From contig FJOG01000001.1 in NCBI GenBank assembly GCA_900073065.1, forward strand, positions 1,316,430 to 1,380,429: 64,000 bases of DNA, in the 5' to 3' direction. Source of the stretch: Phialocephala subalpina. Taxonomy: Eukaryota > Ascomycota > Leotiomycetes > Helotiales > Mollisiaceae. Shown piece after piece: positions 1-13,017 of the stretch. The position numbers and the translations under genes were made by a program. The first letter of the stretch is position 1. Every line of letters starts with the position of its first letter. Below the pieces are notes generated by a model that made no database searches, was not told the origin of the DNA, and saw nothing but the letters and a program-made list of their open reading frames with translations.

Positions 1-965
1 TCAAAGTTCGACATTCAATGGCCACAGCAACCAACCATCTTGGCCACTCAGACAACAAGAAAGGGACATGAAACACAAAAGGAAACAATTGATAAAATGC
101 TCGCGGTTGGAATGGAAATAAGATTGCTCCAGCCTTTTGACTCCTGTACCGTGATGTATGTATGAAAGCCTCTGATCCGAGGGCTCTGCGTATGGCACAT
201 AACACCAGAGTTTGAGCAAAGCGGTTGCTTCTCACCGTAACTCCAGATATAGTATTCCAGTAACGTCTTAATAACCTTCTTATATGATTTACATTTCGAG
301 CCTCGTGTCGTCAATCGCCAGCCTTGTGTCACCAGAGGGGTGTCAAGCAGATCATCGTGACACAGAATGGCAGGACATCGAGCTCTGACCTCTCCAAACT
401 GACACAGGCCTGGGGCAAGAAACCCCTTCAAATCCTGCGGAAGGCTTCTACACGTGATAAAAAGCTGTGCAAGACATCATGCTCATGCTCATGCTCTCCA
501 GCATTTCGGTAGGTTGGTCATTCAGGTCGAAGAGTCCCGTGTCGCGTTCAGGGGAGAAGTAAGATCGTCGTTTGAGATTCGGTTCTGTTCTCTGCAGTTT
601 GATTGGCCAACTTGGCAAATTCTCAATGTCAAATACTCGCAAGTACCATGGTAACCACAGGCATTCCACTGAAAAGTTCCAAACACCTCCGTAGATGCTG
701 TGTTCATGTATGTGATGGACGATATATTGATACGTGAACCAGAACATCCGTTTGCTATTTCAGGAGCGCAGCCAAAACTTGAAACTTGAAACTGGAGAAC
801 TGTTCTTGCTGCGGTTCGTGCGTGCAGGCAGGCGATCGGAGCCAAAAATCATCTGGTGTTTTTGGCCGAAGTGGGACTGCTACGCTGAGCGACATTACAC
901 GATTTCCAGCCCAGCCATCTTCATTATTCTTTGCGCAGACTGAAGAGTCCAGTGTCGTCGATTTT
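1..965. other. intergenic, no supportable gene
   Basis: Short overlapping open frames occur on both strands, but none shows a recognisable domain, a splice structure or family similarity. The stretch precedes the tandem duplication and the RAX2 leader, so part of it is probably distal promoter or the end of a gene lying beyond the left edge. Confidence 0.5.
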
Positions 966-1467
966 TCACGGACAAACAAGTCAACAAACGGTCATTCCTT
1001 CAATACTCGTGTTTATTACTCGGTCAGTCATCCACGTCATGCATAGAAGACTCTCATATACCCTCCCCCTTTCGTATCCCCTACCTTTGATGCAATACCT
1101 GACGTATAGGGGAAAACACCAGAGAGACGCTCTTTACAAGAATCATACAGTTCAAACACGTTCCTTTGACAGAAACACTCACCATCGGTCCGGTATCCCT
1201 ATTATTCACCCTCCCTCACGGACAAACAAGTCAACAAACGGTCATTCCTTCAATACTCGTGTTTATTACTCGGTCAGTCATCCACGTCATGCATAGAAGA
1301 CTCTCATATACCCTCCCCCTTTCGTATCCCCTACCTTTGATGCAATACCTGACGTATAGGGGAAAACACCAGAGAGACGCTCTTTACAAGAATCATACAG
1401 TTCAAACACGTTCCTTTGACAGAAACACTCACCATCGGTCCGGTATCCCTATTATTCACCCTCCCTC
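966..1467. repeat. perfect 250-bp tandem duplication upstream of RAX2
   Basis: The block starting at 966 (TCACGGACAAACAAG) recurs at 1216, and the two copies read identically to about 1217 and 1467, so the period is 250 bp with 2 bp of extra overlap. No base difference is visible between copies, which means a very recent duplication or an assembly error. It lies about 290 bp upstream of the RAX2 start codon, in its promoter or 5' leader. Pyrimidine-rich tracts inside the unit are therefore doubled. Confidence 0.95.
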
Positions 1468-1755
1468 TAATCTAGCGAAGGACGCTTTCGATCTCAGTCT
1501 GCAGCGGCAAACAAACCTCCTCCCTTCAACCACCGCCGACACTCTTTTGACTGATCCGCCAACAACGCGACATATCCGAACGACTCGCTGCGGGCAATTG
1601 CAATTGGCGGACGGGATATCAACTCTGGTCGCTTTTGATGGAATAAGGTCGCGTCTCGATGCCTATCAACGGAAGTGAAGGATTGGTCTGCTGAGCTTCC
1701 AAACCCTCTTCCCGACAATTGTATCGCGGCGCTCCCTGCGCTCCAGCGACGAGCA

Positions 1756-4700
1756 ATGAAGGTTTCATCATGGCTGAAATCGTCAGCCTTCGATCTTCCG
1801 CCGTTAATCCGTACCGGACTCTTGTTGACATCTCTCGCGCCGACATCTCATGCCATCACCTTCAATCCAATACCTAGCGCGAATCTTGACACCTCGAAGT
1901 TGGGTAGTACAGCGCTGGTTGGCGATTTCAGCGGCATTTCTTTATACCAGTTCGAGGGCCAGAGTGAAGCAGGATTCAACACAAATGGCAGTCAATCTGT
2001 GTAAGTCTAAGAGCAAATTCGCCCTTCCCTACTTTCCCTTTCCCTCGAGTGTGCAGCTGTGTAATCGCCCCAAGAAGCATACCACGGCAGCGTACAGCCC
2101 AGCTCTAATTATGCGAAAACGCCTTGCTGACTTTAATGTTTTAGCCTTTCACGTTTTCCTAATGGAGGCTTTGCGAATCTGGCAATGGCAGACGCGGGTA
2201 TCCAAGCGATGTGTTCGTTTGTAATGTCAAATGGTCAAATGGCCGGAGTTGTGGTTGGAGGAAATTTCACGAGTCTAGGAGGAATGGAGTCACCAGGAGC
2301 TGCGCTGTTTTCCACCAACAACTCCGCCATCACACCTCTCACTGGATTATCTGGACAAGTCTCAGCTCTACTTTGCGACGAATCTTCCAACACGGTCTAC
2401 GTTGGAGGAAGTTTCAAGGGAGCCAACTCGACTAATGCCATTGCGTGGGTTGGTACAGCTGGTTGGACGAATTTGCCGTTTGCAGGTTTCAATGGACCGG
2501 TCACATCCATCACCAAAGCTTCGAATGGCCATATCATCTTTGGAGGGTCTTTTACTGGTCTTGGAAATGCTACTGGCCCGAGCCTTCCAGATCAGCAAAT
2601 CATCAATATCTCTAGCGCCAACATTACAAGTGGTTCATCAAGCACAACCACTGGCTTCAGCGACCCCACGAACATCGTTTGCAAGACAGACGGAATTGAT
2701 GGAGCAGGCAATACTTGGCTGCTGGCTGACAACACCCCAGGCTTCTGGAAGGCAAAGTTTCAGTTCGGTTTCCAGCCCACGAAGTTGAGATTATGGAACA
2801 CGCATCAGGATGGACGTGGTACGCAAACCTGGCGATATACTGCAATGCCTATCAATGGCATCATGAACTTCACCTATATCGATCCGGCGACCGGCCAGAA
2901 CGCTTCCTGCTCTTCAGAGTGCCCCTTGAGCAGCAACAGCAGTATCAAGTTCCAGGACTTTCACTTTGTGAACGTCATTGGTATGAATGCCTTCCAGATC
3001 GATATTTCAGCTTGGTATGGAAGTGGGGGTGGCTTGGATGGAATTGAGCTGTTTGAAAACGACATCTTCGCTTATGCGATCCCCTCCTTCAACGAACCTA
3101 CCTGCGCCGGAATCGCGGAAGCCTCAAATGCAACTGCCACAGGGCCGTGGGTGATATCACCTTCTCATTCAAGCGTTTCCGAATACTTGACAGCTTCCCT
3201 AACTGGAGACTCAACTGCAGCTTCAGTTACATTTTTGCCAGACATCAAACAGTCCGGCAATTACTCTGTCAACATTTACACTCCAGGATGTATCCAAGAC
3301 AATTCCTGCGCAAATCGTGGCCAAGTCAATATCACAGGTGTTATGTCAACTGGAACTAGCAATGCTGGATTCACAACTCAGATTTTCCAAACTAACAACT
3401 TCGATAAGTATGACCAGATATACTTTGGCTACATCGAAGCTGGTTCTAGCTCCTTCAGACCCTCAGTAACACTCTCCCCGGTGGCCGGTCAGAATCTCCA
3501 GAACCTCACAATTGTTGCCCAGAGAGTCGGCTTTACGCTCATCTCCTCTAGCGGTGGACTTAACAACATCTTCGAGTATGATCCTAGCCAAGCAACAATC
3601 AACACTGCCGACTTCGCCAATTCCACCTTCGACCTGGCTGGCATGAGTCTTCCAACGGGATCCGGCGTCAATACACTTCAAACCTCAGGAAGTACCACAT
3701 TTGTTGGTGGAAATTTTACAACCAGCACCTTCAACAACATTTTTTCTGTCACGAGCTCTGGTACCACAGCACTTACTGGAAGTGGTCTGAATGGACAAGT
3801 CATGACAATGTTCTTGAATGGTACTCTCCTTTATATTGGTGGCAAGTTTTCCAACACGAGTACTGGTGGAAACATTGGTTTAAACAATGTCGCCTCCTAC
3901 GATACGTCAAAGAACACGTGGACTGCCCTCGGAGCAGGTGTGAATGGCTTGGTGACGAGCATTGTACCCCTTTCGATGAACATCACCACAAATGTGCCCG
4001 AGACCGTTATCACCCTGACTGGAGACTTTACCGAGATCCTAGCCTCCGGCAGCAATAGTTCGGTAGCTGTTGCTGGATTCGCTGTGTGGGTTCCCTCCAA
4101 AAATAATTGGCTTCAGAACTTGAACACCGGAGCTATGGGCATCACAGGACAACTCACGGTAGCTGTTGACCTTCCAGGCGGTGGAAGTCTCTTTGCTGGG
4201 TCCCTATCAACCTCACAACTTAGTACTAGCGGCGCAGTCGCCCTTGCGTCAGGAGCCCTGAGCACTTTACCCGTGCACATTCAACCAACCCAGCAGCAAT
4301 CATCAACCACCTTGACAAAGAGAGCTACTACCAGTCAAAATGTTACTGGTGTCGCCACCGGTCTCTTCTACGACAACGGTGGGCGCAATGTCACCGTTCT
4401 TGGTGGCCATTTCACAGCGACAGGCACGAACGGATCGGCTATCAATAATCTGCTTTTCATTAATGGATCAAACTCTGATACGATCACTGGAGTTGGTCCG
4501 TCCTTGTCGAACGACTCGACGATCCTGGCTTTGGCAGTTCAGGCAGACACTTTGTATGTTGGAGGGTCTCTTACTGGAACAGTCAATGGTAATAGCGTCA
4601 GCGGATTGATCGCGTTCGACCTCATCACTTCATCCTTCGGAACTCAGCCACCCTCTCTCTCTGGTGGAAACGTAAACGCAATCTCCACCAGACCTAATAC

Positions 4701-5642
4701 AAATGATGTGTATGTTGGTGGAAGCTTCTCTTCAGCAGGTTCTCTGAGCTGTCCTGCTGTATGTGTCTATGCTACTGGCGTTGCGCAATGGGACAGGCCA
4801 GGTACAACTCTCGAGGGTACTGCCAGTGCTATGCTCTGGACCAGCACGAGCGCACTACTTGTTGGAGGGTCTTTGACAGTCAATGGAAACTACACATCCC
4901 TTGCCACGTATGATGCCAAAACTCAGACTTGGACAGCCGCAACAGCAGCAAGTGGAATTCCAGGACCTGTCACAGCAATCACTGCAGCCAACAACGACAA
5001 CAGCCAATTCTGGGTGGCAGGGACTGCGATAAACGGTTCAGCCTTCCTCATGAAGTTCGACGGCACCACTTTCCAGACTCCTCCAAGCACTTTCGGGAGC
5101 AGCTCAAGCATTCGGGGTCTTCAAGTCCTTTCGCTGACTAAGGATCATGGCAACACCGATCTCGTCCCTAGTGGCCAGACTTTGATGATCACAGGCGCCC
5201 TGAACGTTCCTGGCTTTGGAAATGCATCATCTGTACTATTCAATGGCACCACCTTCCAGCCTTTCGCTCTCACGACAACTGCATCTAATACGGGTGGAAG
5301 CTTGTCTCAAATGTTTGTCCAGAAACAAAACTTCTTCTCCAGCTCAGGTATGTTTTCCCTCTCGCTTCCAAGTCGTTCTCAAGCTAACAGAAATCAGGTG
5401 GCAAACTTGCCAAAGGCTTTATTGTACTGATTGGACTTGCTATCGCACTTGGCATCATCTTCTTGATGGTTGTCCTAGGTGTCGTATCCGAGCGTATCCG
5501 AAGAAAGCGCGAAGGCTACGTTCCAGCACCTACATCAAACTGGGACAGGAACCATGGCTTCTCTCGAGTCCCTCCTGAACAATTATTTGGTTCATTAGCG
5601 GGCGGCCGGAGCGCTGTTGAAAAGCAAAGCACGCAACTTTGA
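1756..5642 (+). CDS. RAX2: Rax2-like cortical cell-polarity marker
   Basis: RAX2 proteins are large plasma-membrane glycoproteins that mark old growth sites and guide polarity (bud-site choice in yeast, hyphal tip growth in filamentous fungi). I place exons at 1756-2000, 2145-5347 and 5398-5642, giving about 1230 aa, the usual family length. Both introns are GT-AG (GTAAGT and GTATGT donors) and the phases join cleanly. The first exon begins with a hydrophobic leader (signal sequence around residues 15-35). The long ectodomain carries many kelch-like VGGxF and GGNFT repeats and numerous N-glycosylation sequons. The last exon supplies one transmembrane helix (about residues 1155-1178) followed by a short basic cytoplasmic tail (SERIRRKRE), as expected for Rax2. 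The start was chosen because it directly precedes the leader peptide. Its upstream region contains the 250-bp duplication. Confidence 0.93.
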
Positions 5643-6949
5643 TGATCAGTATAATGAAGGCGTTTGGGTTGGTTAGGGGGCGTTCTGTGCAAGCTGATTT
5701 GGGCGGCCTTCTACCTTCTGTTTTGATGTTTGCGGCATACCCTTGGAGTTTTCCTCACATACAGGGCCTAGTGCTCTTTGCTCTATCACTGGGCATACTT
5801 TCACGACCTTTACGACGAGCGCCATGTGCTGCTGGATCTCTGGGTTCTCTTTCGTTGTTTTTTCTTCTTCACACATACGAAGCGCCTAATGTTTACCGCT
5901 ATTCACCCCTGATGTTTTTCACACCTCAATCTTCTCTTTGTAAGATATCTCTTCTGCGGTCACGTCACAAGGCTGCGAGGGTAGGCATCTTAGAGGCATC
6001 TTTGATGGCTACCGCTCATGTATGTTCAGCGGGGTGTAATGTAAAGTGGTTTAAAAGTGGATATGGGAAAAGAAAAGGAATACAGAGCATAAATGCAATG
6101 ATCTGAATGAAAATTTTCCCCAATGATTTGTGATGTTTATGCTATGTCGTTTCTACACCTGCGCTCAAAAGTACGGTACTTGCCTGTTCGATCAGTGTGT
6201 ATTCAACACTCGGTTTTTTGGGCAAGACTAACGGTCTGCGAGTTCATCTCGACCTTTCCATGGCGCTACGAGTCCTCTTGACCAGAGCAGTAGAACAATC
6301 AGATTGTGGCAACAGTAGATGATGATGGTCTATCTAGTGCTGCTACTTCGAGTACTTCGAGTTGGAGGTGCCTCTCCAAGGCTCCTTCCTCGCCCAAGCA
6401 TCCTTCCTATCTTGGCGCATGATTCCATCTTACCAGCACAGGATGTTTCCTTTGCCAAGGCTCACAACAAAAGGATCCCAATCGTAACTTCGTCGTCATC
6501 GTAACTATAGAGATACGAGAAGAGCGAGCTACGAACCTCATCACTCGCCCTCTAACAGGGAGCAAGACAGTGCTTTGTGGAGAGCTATACGGAGCACATA
6601 TCCATCAATCCGTTCATTTGGTCCCGGGAAACCGGAGGCTACCCACGGCCTCACTGAGCGGTTCTCTTACCCGGCGAGAATCTGGCGGGCGGATGACCGA
6701 CAGAGTCGAGGAAACATCGCGGGTGTGCCCATACCCTGCCCAAATCTGGATCCTTCTCCCAAGAACTTTAGGAATGGCTCTTCGTGGTGCACAGTCCACA
6801 AACCTTGTCCTTTGGCATTACCCAGTCCATCTGCATGGATCTTGCACACTCATGGGAGGCTCCTTCCCCAGTCCTTCCAAGAGAGTGTGATGTGGAACCT
6901 CCGTTCTTTGGAGATTGTGAATTTTCTGTGTATGACAACCATACCTCCA
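5643..6949. other. intergenic, no gene seen
   Basis: This is the 3' flank of RAX2 and of the minus-strand gene ending at 6950, so the two genes converge here. Open frames of up to about 150 codons exist in several frames but show no domain, no start context and no consistent splice sites. Mostly untranslated sequence is likely. Confidence 0.5.
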
Positions 6950-7477
6950 TCACTCAATCAACACGTACCATCTCCATCTCCCCCTCCTGGCCACCATAAA
7001 TATCCAACCTACCGTCCCGAAGGCTGGTATTAATAACCACCAATAATCAACCACAGTTTCATACCAATCAACTGTCCATGCATCCGTCCAATACAGCACC
7101 TTCGTCATAACACCTCCAACAATGCCTCCTACCACAGCTGCTGTTCCCCATTCCACATTTGAAAGGTATTTTGCTATGGAAGAAACAAGAGAGGGATTTA
7201 CGAAGTAGAGGCATAATGGGAGCACGGCGAGCAGCAAGAGCAGGAGGTGTGATTTCGCTTTATGGATCCGCGAGGCGTGAGCAGAGGGTGTAGGGAATAA
7301 GTCTGGTGGTGCGCCGATGTGATTGCTGGAGAAGGCGCGGGGGTTTGGTGGTCTGCTGGGTGAGGTGGAAGGTGAGGGTGAGGAGGGTTTTGGTGTGGCT
7401 ATAGAGACGGAGGCTGTCTTTGTGTTGCTGGTCGGCGAGGGGCGAGAGGGAGTCGCCTGGGAGCGTGTTGTGACCAT
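6950..7477 (-). CDS. small multi-pass membrane protein, function unknown
   Basis: This is an open frame of 175 aa when started at the internal methionine MVTTRSQATPS; the frame stays open another 57 codons upstream without family character. The N-terminal half is low-complexity and rich in Ser, Pro and Thr. The C-terminal half has three hydrophobic segments (a Leu-rich one near residues 80-97, a glycine-rich one near 113-130, and a Trp-rich one near 142-162) and a short basic tail. That layout suggests an integral membrane protein of an internal membrane or the plasma membrane. I recognise no named family. It converges with RAX2. A longer protein or an extra 5' exon cannot be excluded. Confidence 0.55.
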   Translation of the reverse strand: MVTTRSQATPSRPSPTSNTKTASVSIATPKPSSPSPSTSPSRPPNPRAFSSNHIGAPPDLFPTPSAHASRIHKAKSHLLLLLLAVLPLCLYFVNPSLVSSIAKYLSNVEWGTAAVVGGIVGGVMTKVLYWTDAWTVDWYETVVDYWWLLIPAFGTVGWIFMVARRGRWRWYVLIE

Positions 7478-9752
7478 CGTGTCGGAGGTATAGGTCGGAG
7501 GTATGCGGGTATGCAGAGCAGGACTGATGCGACTGAGGCTTGTGGGAGCTGCTTTGAGGTCCGTGGCGGAGAGAAGCAGCGGTGTCGCGCAACCAATGGT
7601 GATTCGGGATTTGATTCGGCTGAAACAAACGTCCTGGCTTATGTGCATTAGAAGGCGCGTCTCGCTCCGCGGAGTTGGATGCTGAAATAGCAGTTGTACA
7701 AGAATACAGAACTTACAGAAGCAATGAAGTTGAGGTTCAACTACTATCGTGAGTTTTAGTCTGTTGACTAGCTACTTGTGGAGAAGCGTATTGGATTAGA
7801 ACTTTAAAAATGTCTGTACATCATCTAATGTTTTTGTACATCTTCTCCATGCCGGACTTTATTGTCAGAGAATGTCTCTGTCGCTCGAGGGACATTCTCA
7901 AGTGTTCATTGTCCATCTCGGACTTGAACACCCGGTCAGTTGCCAATCACCAACCGACCTTGGGGCATTCTACTAGCAAAAATGTCCGACGTCCGGACAA
8001 ATTTCAAACTGTTGCAGTTGTCCAAAGTGTCACTGGACATTGCTCAAAGATTCCGAATGGTTTTGAGGACGGACACTCTTGGCTCCTGGAGATAACCATC
8101 TTCATCCCAAGGCTGTAACGTCTCTTCACCGGAGCCAACCTCCGCAGTCGTGTCACTGCATCTCATCTCCCAAGAAAACCTCAAAATGACAAAATCCCAA
8201 AGTCGGCGAACACTTGGAACCCTCCATCCCAATCATGAAGTCATTCCCAACCAACTCATCACCTGCAGTGCAACTTCCCGGCCCAGCACCAAAAACTTCA
8301 CTTACATTTCACACCGCGCTTCACATCGTACAACGCTCCCGAGCCGTCCTTGCATTTTTCAGAGCTATGCTCGTGCGACCTCTCTTCGCTGGCCTGCAGT
8401 AGACCCTCTTCACCGGCACATGGACGCACAACAGGTGATAGCGTACACGGTTCGATCGCATCTGCATCTCGCACCACCCCATTATCAGCATCATCACGTC
8501 CACGATCCAGTACCGCCGTGAGACACTCGGGTCCCGAGGCCGAAGTCTGGGGCCGGGAGACATTTGTGTCACAGACTCTAGTTGTTGTCACTTCTCACCT
8601 ATCGTTACATCGTTCGACACTCTCCCGTTCTGCTGTCTCGGTAGTAGGCTTCCGGGAGTTTTGGAACAATTTTGCTTTTGCTTTTTTCTTAACGTCTGGA
8701 TAGGACTTTGGCTGCAGGTTGTGGCTTTTGAGCCGGGGGCCGTTATTTTGGTTGGCGGCTGGCTACTTTGGTAGGTTTTTGATTCAGATTGTGGATTTTA
8801 AGGAAAGAACGCCTGATGTAAGGTTTCGGAGGAGAGTCATTTTACCGTTTTTGTTTCGCCGTGCATTCTTCACAACAGCTGTTCCTGTTATTCCGAGTGC
8901 GTTGGCGCATTCTCTCGATCCAAAAAGCAGAGTCTAGATGTTTGGAATGTTGTTCGTGATTTTGTGTCACGTTTTGTCCATCGGTGTGTCAGCATCAAAT
9001 CTGATCCTCATCCGGAACATCGCCCTCCGGTTCCCCACGCCTCCTTGCCTCACTTCACAATTTGAGCCTGGTATCTAAGGGAGCAAGACATCCCGCACCC
9101 TTGATGCACAACAGGGATACCGAAAGGGAACAAGGGTACTCTGCGGCTAAGAACGCCACTGACGATGAGTCTCACCTCACCCCTGACCTCCTCTCTTCGT
9201 AAAAAGGTGAGGAGACAAAAGAGGAAGGAATGAGGTATCTGAGCTCGTCATGAGTGAAGGCGAATAGCATCATCGGGCATAGATACTTCATTGACCAGCT
9301 TTAAGTGGTCGGGTACAGCTGGTGATAGATGGCGACAGATGGTGGAGTTGCGACATTGTACTTAAGTCTCCTCAGGGTCCTGCCATTCTCCACCTCTGAT
9401 GATGGAAGATTGGGATGAGGGGATATTTTATCTTGAGATCCAATTGGCGAGGAAAAAGAGATACAAAGTACTTGTTTTCGCATGCGCTTTGTTGCAATAA
9501 CAGCATCATACCTTTGTCAGTGCGGTTTGAATGGTTTGCCCCTCATTATTATTCTTGTTCTAACACCACCAGCTTCAGCTGAACATCTCCAAACCATTCT
9601 TTCCTTAAGATAAGAATAGAAATAGAAACAGAAACAGAAACGATGAGAGATGAAAGGTTGGTGAAAAGACCCGAGCAATTGACTTCCCTTGAGGCCCCAT
9701 TGATATCTATCATACACCCTTTCCACCCACACTGCCCGTTTCATCTGATATC
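7478..9752. other. gene-poor stretch up to the assembly gap
   Basis: I see no supportable gene. The interval between about 7860 and 8060 contains many GGACA/TGTCC words in both orientations, including a 9-bp inverted repeat (GAGAATGTC at 7868-7876 and GACATTCTC at 7891-7899, 14-nt loop). The open frames of 100-120 codons around 8150-8700 occupy overlapping frames on both strands with no protein signature. Confidence 0.45.
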
Positions 9753-10152
9753 NNNNNNNNNNNNNNNNNNNNNNNNNNNNNNNNNNNNNNNNNNNNNNNN
9801 NNNNNNNNNNNNNNNNNNNNNNNNNNNNNNNNNNNNNNNNNNNNNNNNNNNNNNNNNNNNNNNNNNNNNNNNNNNNNNNNNNNNNNNNNNNNNNNNNNNN
9901 NNNNNNNNNNNNNNNNNNNNNNNNNNNNNNNNNNNNNNNNNNNNNNNNNNNNNNNNNNNNNNNNNNNNNNNNNNNNNNNNNNNNNNNNNNNNNNNNNNNN
10001 NNNNNNNNNNNNNNNNNNNNNNNNNNNNNNNNNNNNNNNNNNNNNNNNNNNNNNNNNNNNNNNNNNNNNNNNNNNNNNNNNNNNNNNNNNNNNNNNNNNN
10101 NNNNNNNNNNNNNNNNNNNNNNNNNNNNNNNNNNNNNNNNNNNNNNNNNNNN
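9753..10152. other. scaffold gap of 400 Ns
   Basis: The run of undetermined bases is exactly 400 long. It joins two contigs, so real distance and content are unknown. Open frames that cross it are meaningless. Confidence 1.
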
Positions 10153-11763
10153 TATCTTCCATGCGCTTGCTGGCATTCTCTTAACCTTTCGAAGTCAGCC
10201 CTGGGCTTGGCTCATGTAATCACCAGACCCTGAAATTCAAAACCAACCCATTGAGCCCAACCACCATCCCTATCAAAACTCAAAACCCAAGTGGCGAAAA
10301 TCATCATCGCATCCAACGCATCTCCTGGAAACTCTGCCCTTCCATCCCTTTTCCATACATCGTTCCAAAGATGACATATGACGATGAAGGAACATACCTC
10401 CTATCCACTCAAAGGTCTTTGCCAGCCCTGTCCCCCAGCCCTGTACGTTTCAAGTTGTCTTGCCCACCCATCCGTCCCCACACCCGCCAACGGATGTCCC
10501 CCAAAAGAAGGTTAGCTTAAAATGTTACCAGTCTTTTCCCATCTCCCCCTGTCATGAATCACGAGACCTGGGCGATCGGCGCCAACGTGGTCGGCGATGT
10601 GCCTCCTTTTTCTGGTAAGTGATCGACACTTTTCTTCCAGGCCTGTAAGTTTGATGGTGGGGTCAGGCTTCTTTTGGGACGACTGAGGGGTGAGTGTAAT
10701 TTTGAATGAGGCTGTGTAAGGAGCTTGTTTGCTGATGTTGAAATTGGATGATGCTTTGGGGAGCGGCTTTGGAATTAGCCGTTGAGGTGTAGAACGTTTC
10801 ATGTTGTTCTTCGTTGGTGATCATGTTCATGGGTTGAAAATTCTGATGATAGCAGGGGATCAGAGTTGGGGGCGGTGAAGTTACTGCGGCCGCAAGCTGG
10901 TGAAGGAGAGAGGAGACGTTTGAGTTGGACGTGTGAGGTGAGTGATAGACAGGAGAGAAAGGAGAGCCGCGGTTGGCGCCGAGAAGGAAAAAGGGGGGAA
11001 ACTTCTCAAATCTCAAGATCTCGAGAGAAGTACCGGAGCGGGAGGCAGATCTCAAGTACCTTAGAAAAGAGCAGATCGTTTCACATCACATTCAAGGCCA
11101 GGAAAGTCCAGAATCATGATTATGTTCTAGTATTCCACATCATTAATTTTTAGTCGTAGCGACTGTGCTATATGTATCCATTCGAGCCATTCCATTGCCT
11201 GCCATGTTCCAAGCCGTGGGGGTATATGTAACGAGAGTGAAGAAACAAGCAAAAAAGCAACCACATCACCGCAACCCTAATCATACAACTCCCAACCAAT
11301 TCTCCCAGCCAGATCTCGACCCAGTTCAAGAATCCATGGCATGAAGACGGTACGGGAGATCTGCCCGCCATTTCCCTGCAACGCCATAAAAAGCAAATAC
11401 AAGCAACTCGTGAAATCGAGTGCTCAATCCCATTGTTCCCAAATAGAGTGCCGTCCAATCTTGTATTGTAATTCTGGACCCCCTCTTTTTGTGAATGAAA
11501 GTATTAGAAGAGAAGTATTTGTCTAGCGCAACAAAAAAATTACAATAAGCAAGTAGGCGTAAACAGACAGATTTCTTCCGCACCCGCGCAGTGGGATATC
11601 AACAACGCTGAAGGGATATCGCAAACACAAAAACGCAATTCGTAATCAACACAGGGCGTAATTCCGACCTCTTACTGACTTGGGTGACGCAGGAGGGGTC
11701 GCGGAAGCGAGGAGACGTATATCAACATTTCGTAAAGAAGAGTCGTATCGTGAGAGTGCGCAT
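10153..11763. other. gene-poor stretch between gap and zinc-finger gene
   Basis: Apart from one weak minus-strand frame (10512-10802, listed separately), nothing coding is supportable. The part next to 11763 should include the 3' untranslated region of the zinc-finger gene. Confidence 0.4.
10512..10802 (-). CDS. weak candidate 96-aa basic protein
   Basis: The open frame starts at an ATG preceded by CAAC, a reasonable fungal start context, and encodes a basic, Pro- and Lys-rich protein with a RKRRH cluster near residue 67. There is no domain I recognise, and an overlapping frame on the same strand is also open. It lies alone next to the assembly gap. It could be a small gene, an exon of a larger gene broken by the gap, or chance. 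Confidence 0.2.
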   Translation of the reverse strand: MKRSTPQRLIPKPLPKASSNFNISKQAPYTASFKITLTPQSSQKKPDPTIKLTGLEEKCRSLTRKRRHIADHVGADRPGLVIHDRGRWEKTGNILS

Positions 11764-13017
11764 TTATTCGTCCGATTGGTGATCTTCTGATCCTGCTTCG
11801 GAGCGCGCTTCGCCCTTGTGGACTTTTCTGTGTCGGCGCAAGTTGGAGACTACTGAGAAGTGTCTTCCGCAACCTTCAACCTCGCAAGAGAATGCTGTAA
11901 TGACTTAGCAAAAGATCCTCTCTCATTTCATATTCAATCAAGACTTACGCTTCTCGCCAGTGTGGCTGTACATATGCGTTTGTAGCGAACTTGGGCGCGT
12001 GAATCGCTTGTCGCAGACCTTGCACTTGTGCTTCTTCTGTGTGCTCGACGACACCTTTGAGCTGAACTGACCCATCATCGATTGTGGCGCTGGAGGAATG
12101 CCTCCATTGAGAAGACCTGATGGTCTCGGTAATGTTCGAGAAGAGACGGATTCGATGTCGGAGCCAGCGTTCGAGTAATCGCTCACTGAGGAATCGACTG
12201 AGCCGCCGAAATATGATGGGTAGGTACCGGATGAGGAGATCGAGGAGCTGGTTGAGTGTGTCGTTGGGAATCCATATGAATCACCTGACCCTCTTCCCAC
12301 ACGTCCTTGTCCACCATAGATGTTGCGCGGTGTCGTGTTCTGGCTCATGGCGATCATGCCTCTGCTGGCATCGATCGCGTCGCCGAAGCTTCGTGTTGAC
12401 TCATGGTGAAGTCCTCTGTCATTGAAGTCAATAAGTGAATTTGGGCGTTGAAGGCGTTGCGCGTCCTCCGGAAGATCGAGGAAAGAGCTGGAGGGTACTG
12501 ACGGTTGTGATAATCGTCTTGCATTTTCCTGTTGCTGGAGGGCATACGTCGATCGTACTGGTGCTGGGGCATAGCCCATGGATTCGTATGGGGTGGAGGT
12601 CGGCGCATAGTGGTTTACTGGCGAGGGAGCGCTCGAGTATGCGTGCTCGTTTCCATATCCGGTAGAAACAGAACGGGTAGGACTCAGCAAATCTTGGGGC
12701 ATGGTGAGTAAATCCCGTTCGCCATATACATCCGCCATGAGAGGGCTACCTGACGATGCCGCGGACATTGGTACGCTGGCATAAGATCCCATTGATACAT
12801 TGCTGTTCACGCGGGGTGATTCATGCTTTCCAATGTTGCTCTCGAGTCCCAGATTGGGATTGATGTTGTGGTTGTGCGAGGAGGCGTATAGGCCATGGTT
12901 CTGGGCGGGCGCGGACGACGCAGACCATGGGTTGGTGAATTGGGGAGTGTTCGAGTAAGACATGTGGTCGAAGTTCATGCCGCCGAAGCGTTGTTGATTG
13001 TCGATGGCCATAGTCAT
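11764..13017 (-). CDS. C2H2 zinc-finger transcription factor
   Basis: Two exons, 11949-13017 and 11764-11894, give about 399 aa. The intron (11895-11948) has GTAAGT and TTACAG ends and splits the finger linker: TGEK joins to PFSCEVEGC only after splicing. The first 330 residues are low-complexity (Ser, Pro, Asn, Gln, Tyr), as in activation domains. The C-terminus holds two adjacent C2H2 fingers: CKVCDKRFTRPSSLQTHMYSH with the TGEKPF linker, then CEVEGC...HFSVVSNLRRHRKVH. After these come a short acidic, Ser-rich end. The protein should be nuclear and bind DNA. I took the start at MTMAIDNQQ; an upstream methionine (13041) is in frame but less likely. It has long unannotated flanks on both sides, common for fungal developmental regulators. 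I do not assign a specific orthologue. Confidence 0.88.

Noticed and set aside
9517..10233. Frames of 150-219 codons across the N run
   Set aside because: They consist mostly of undetermined residues over the assembly gap.
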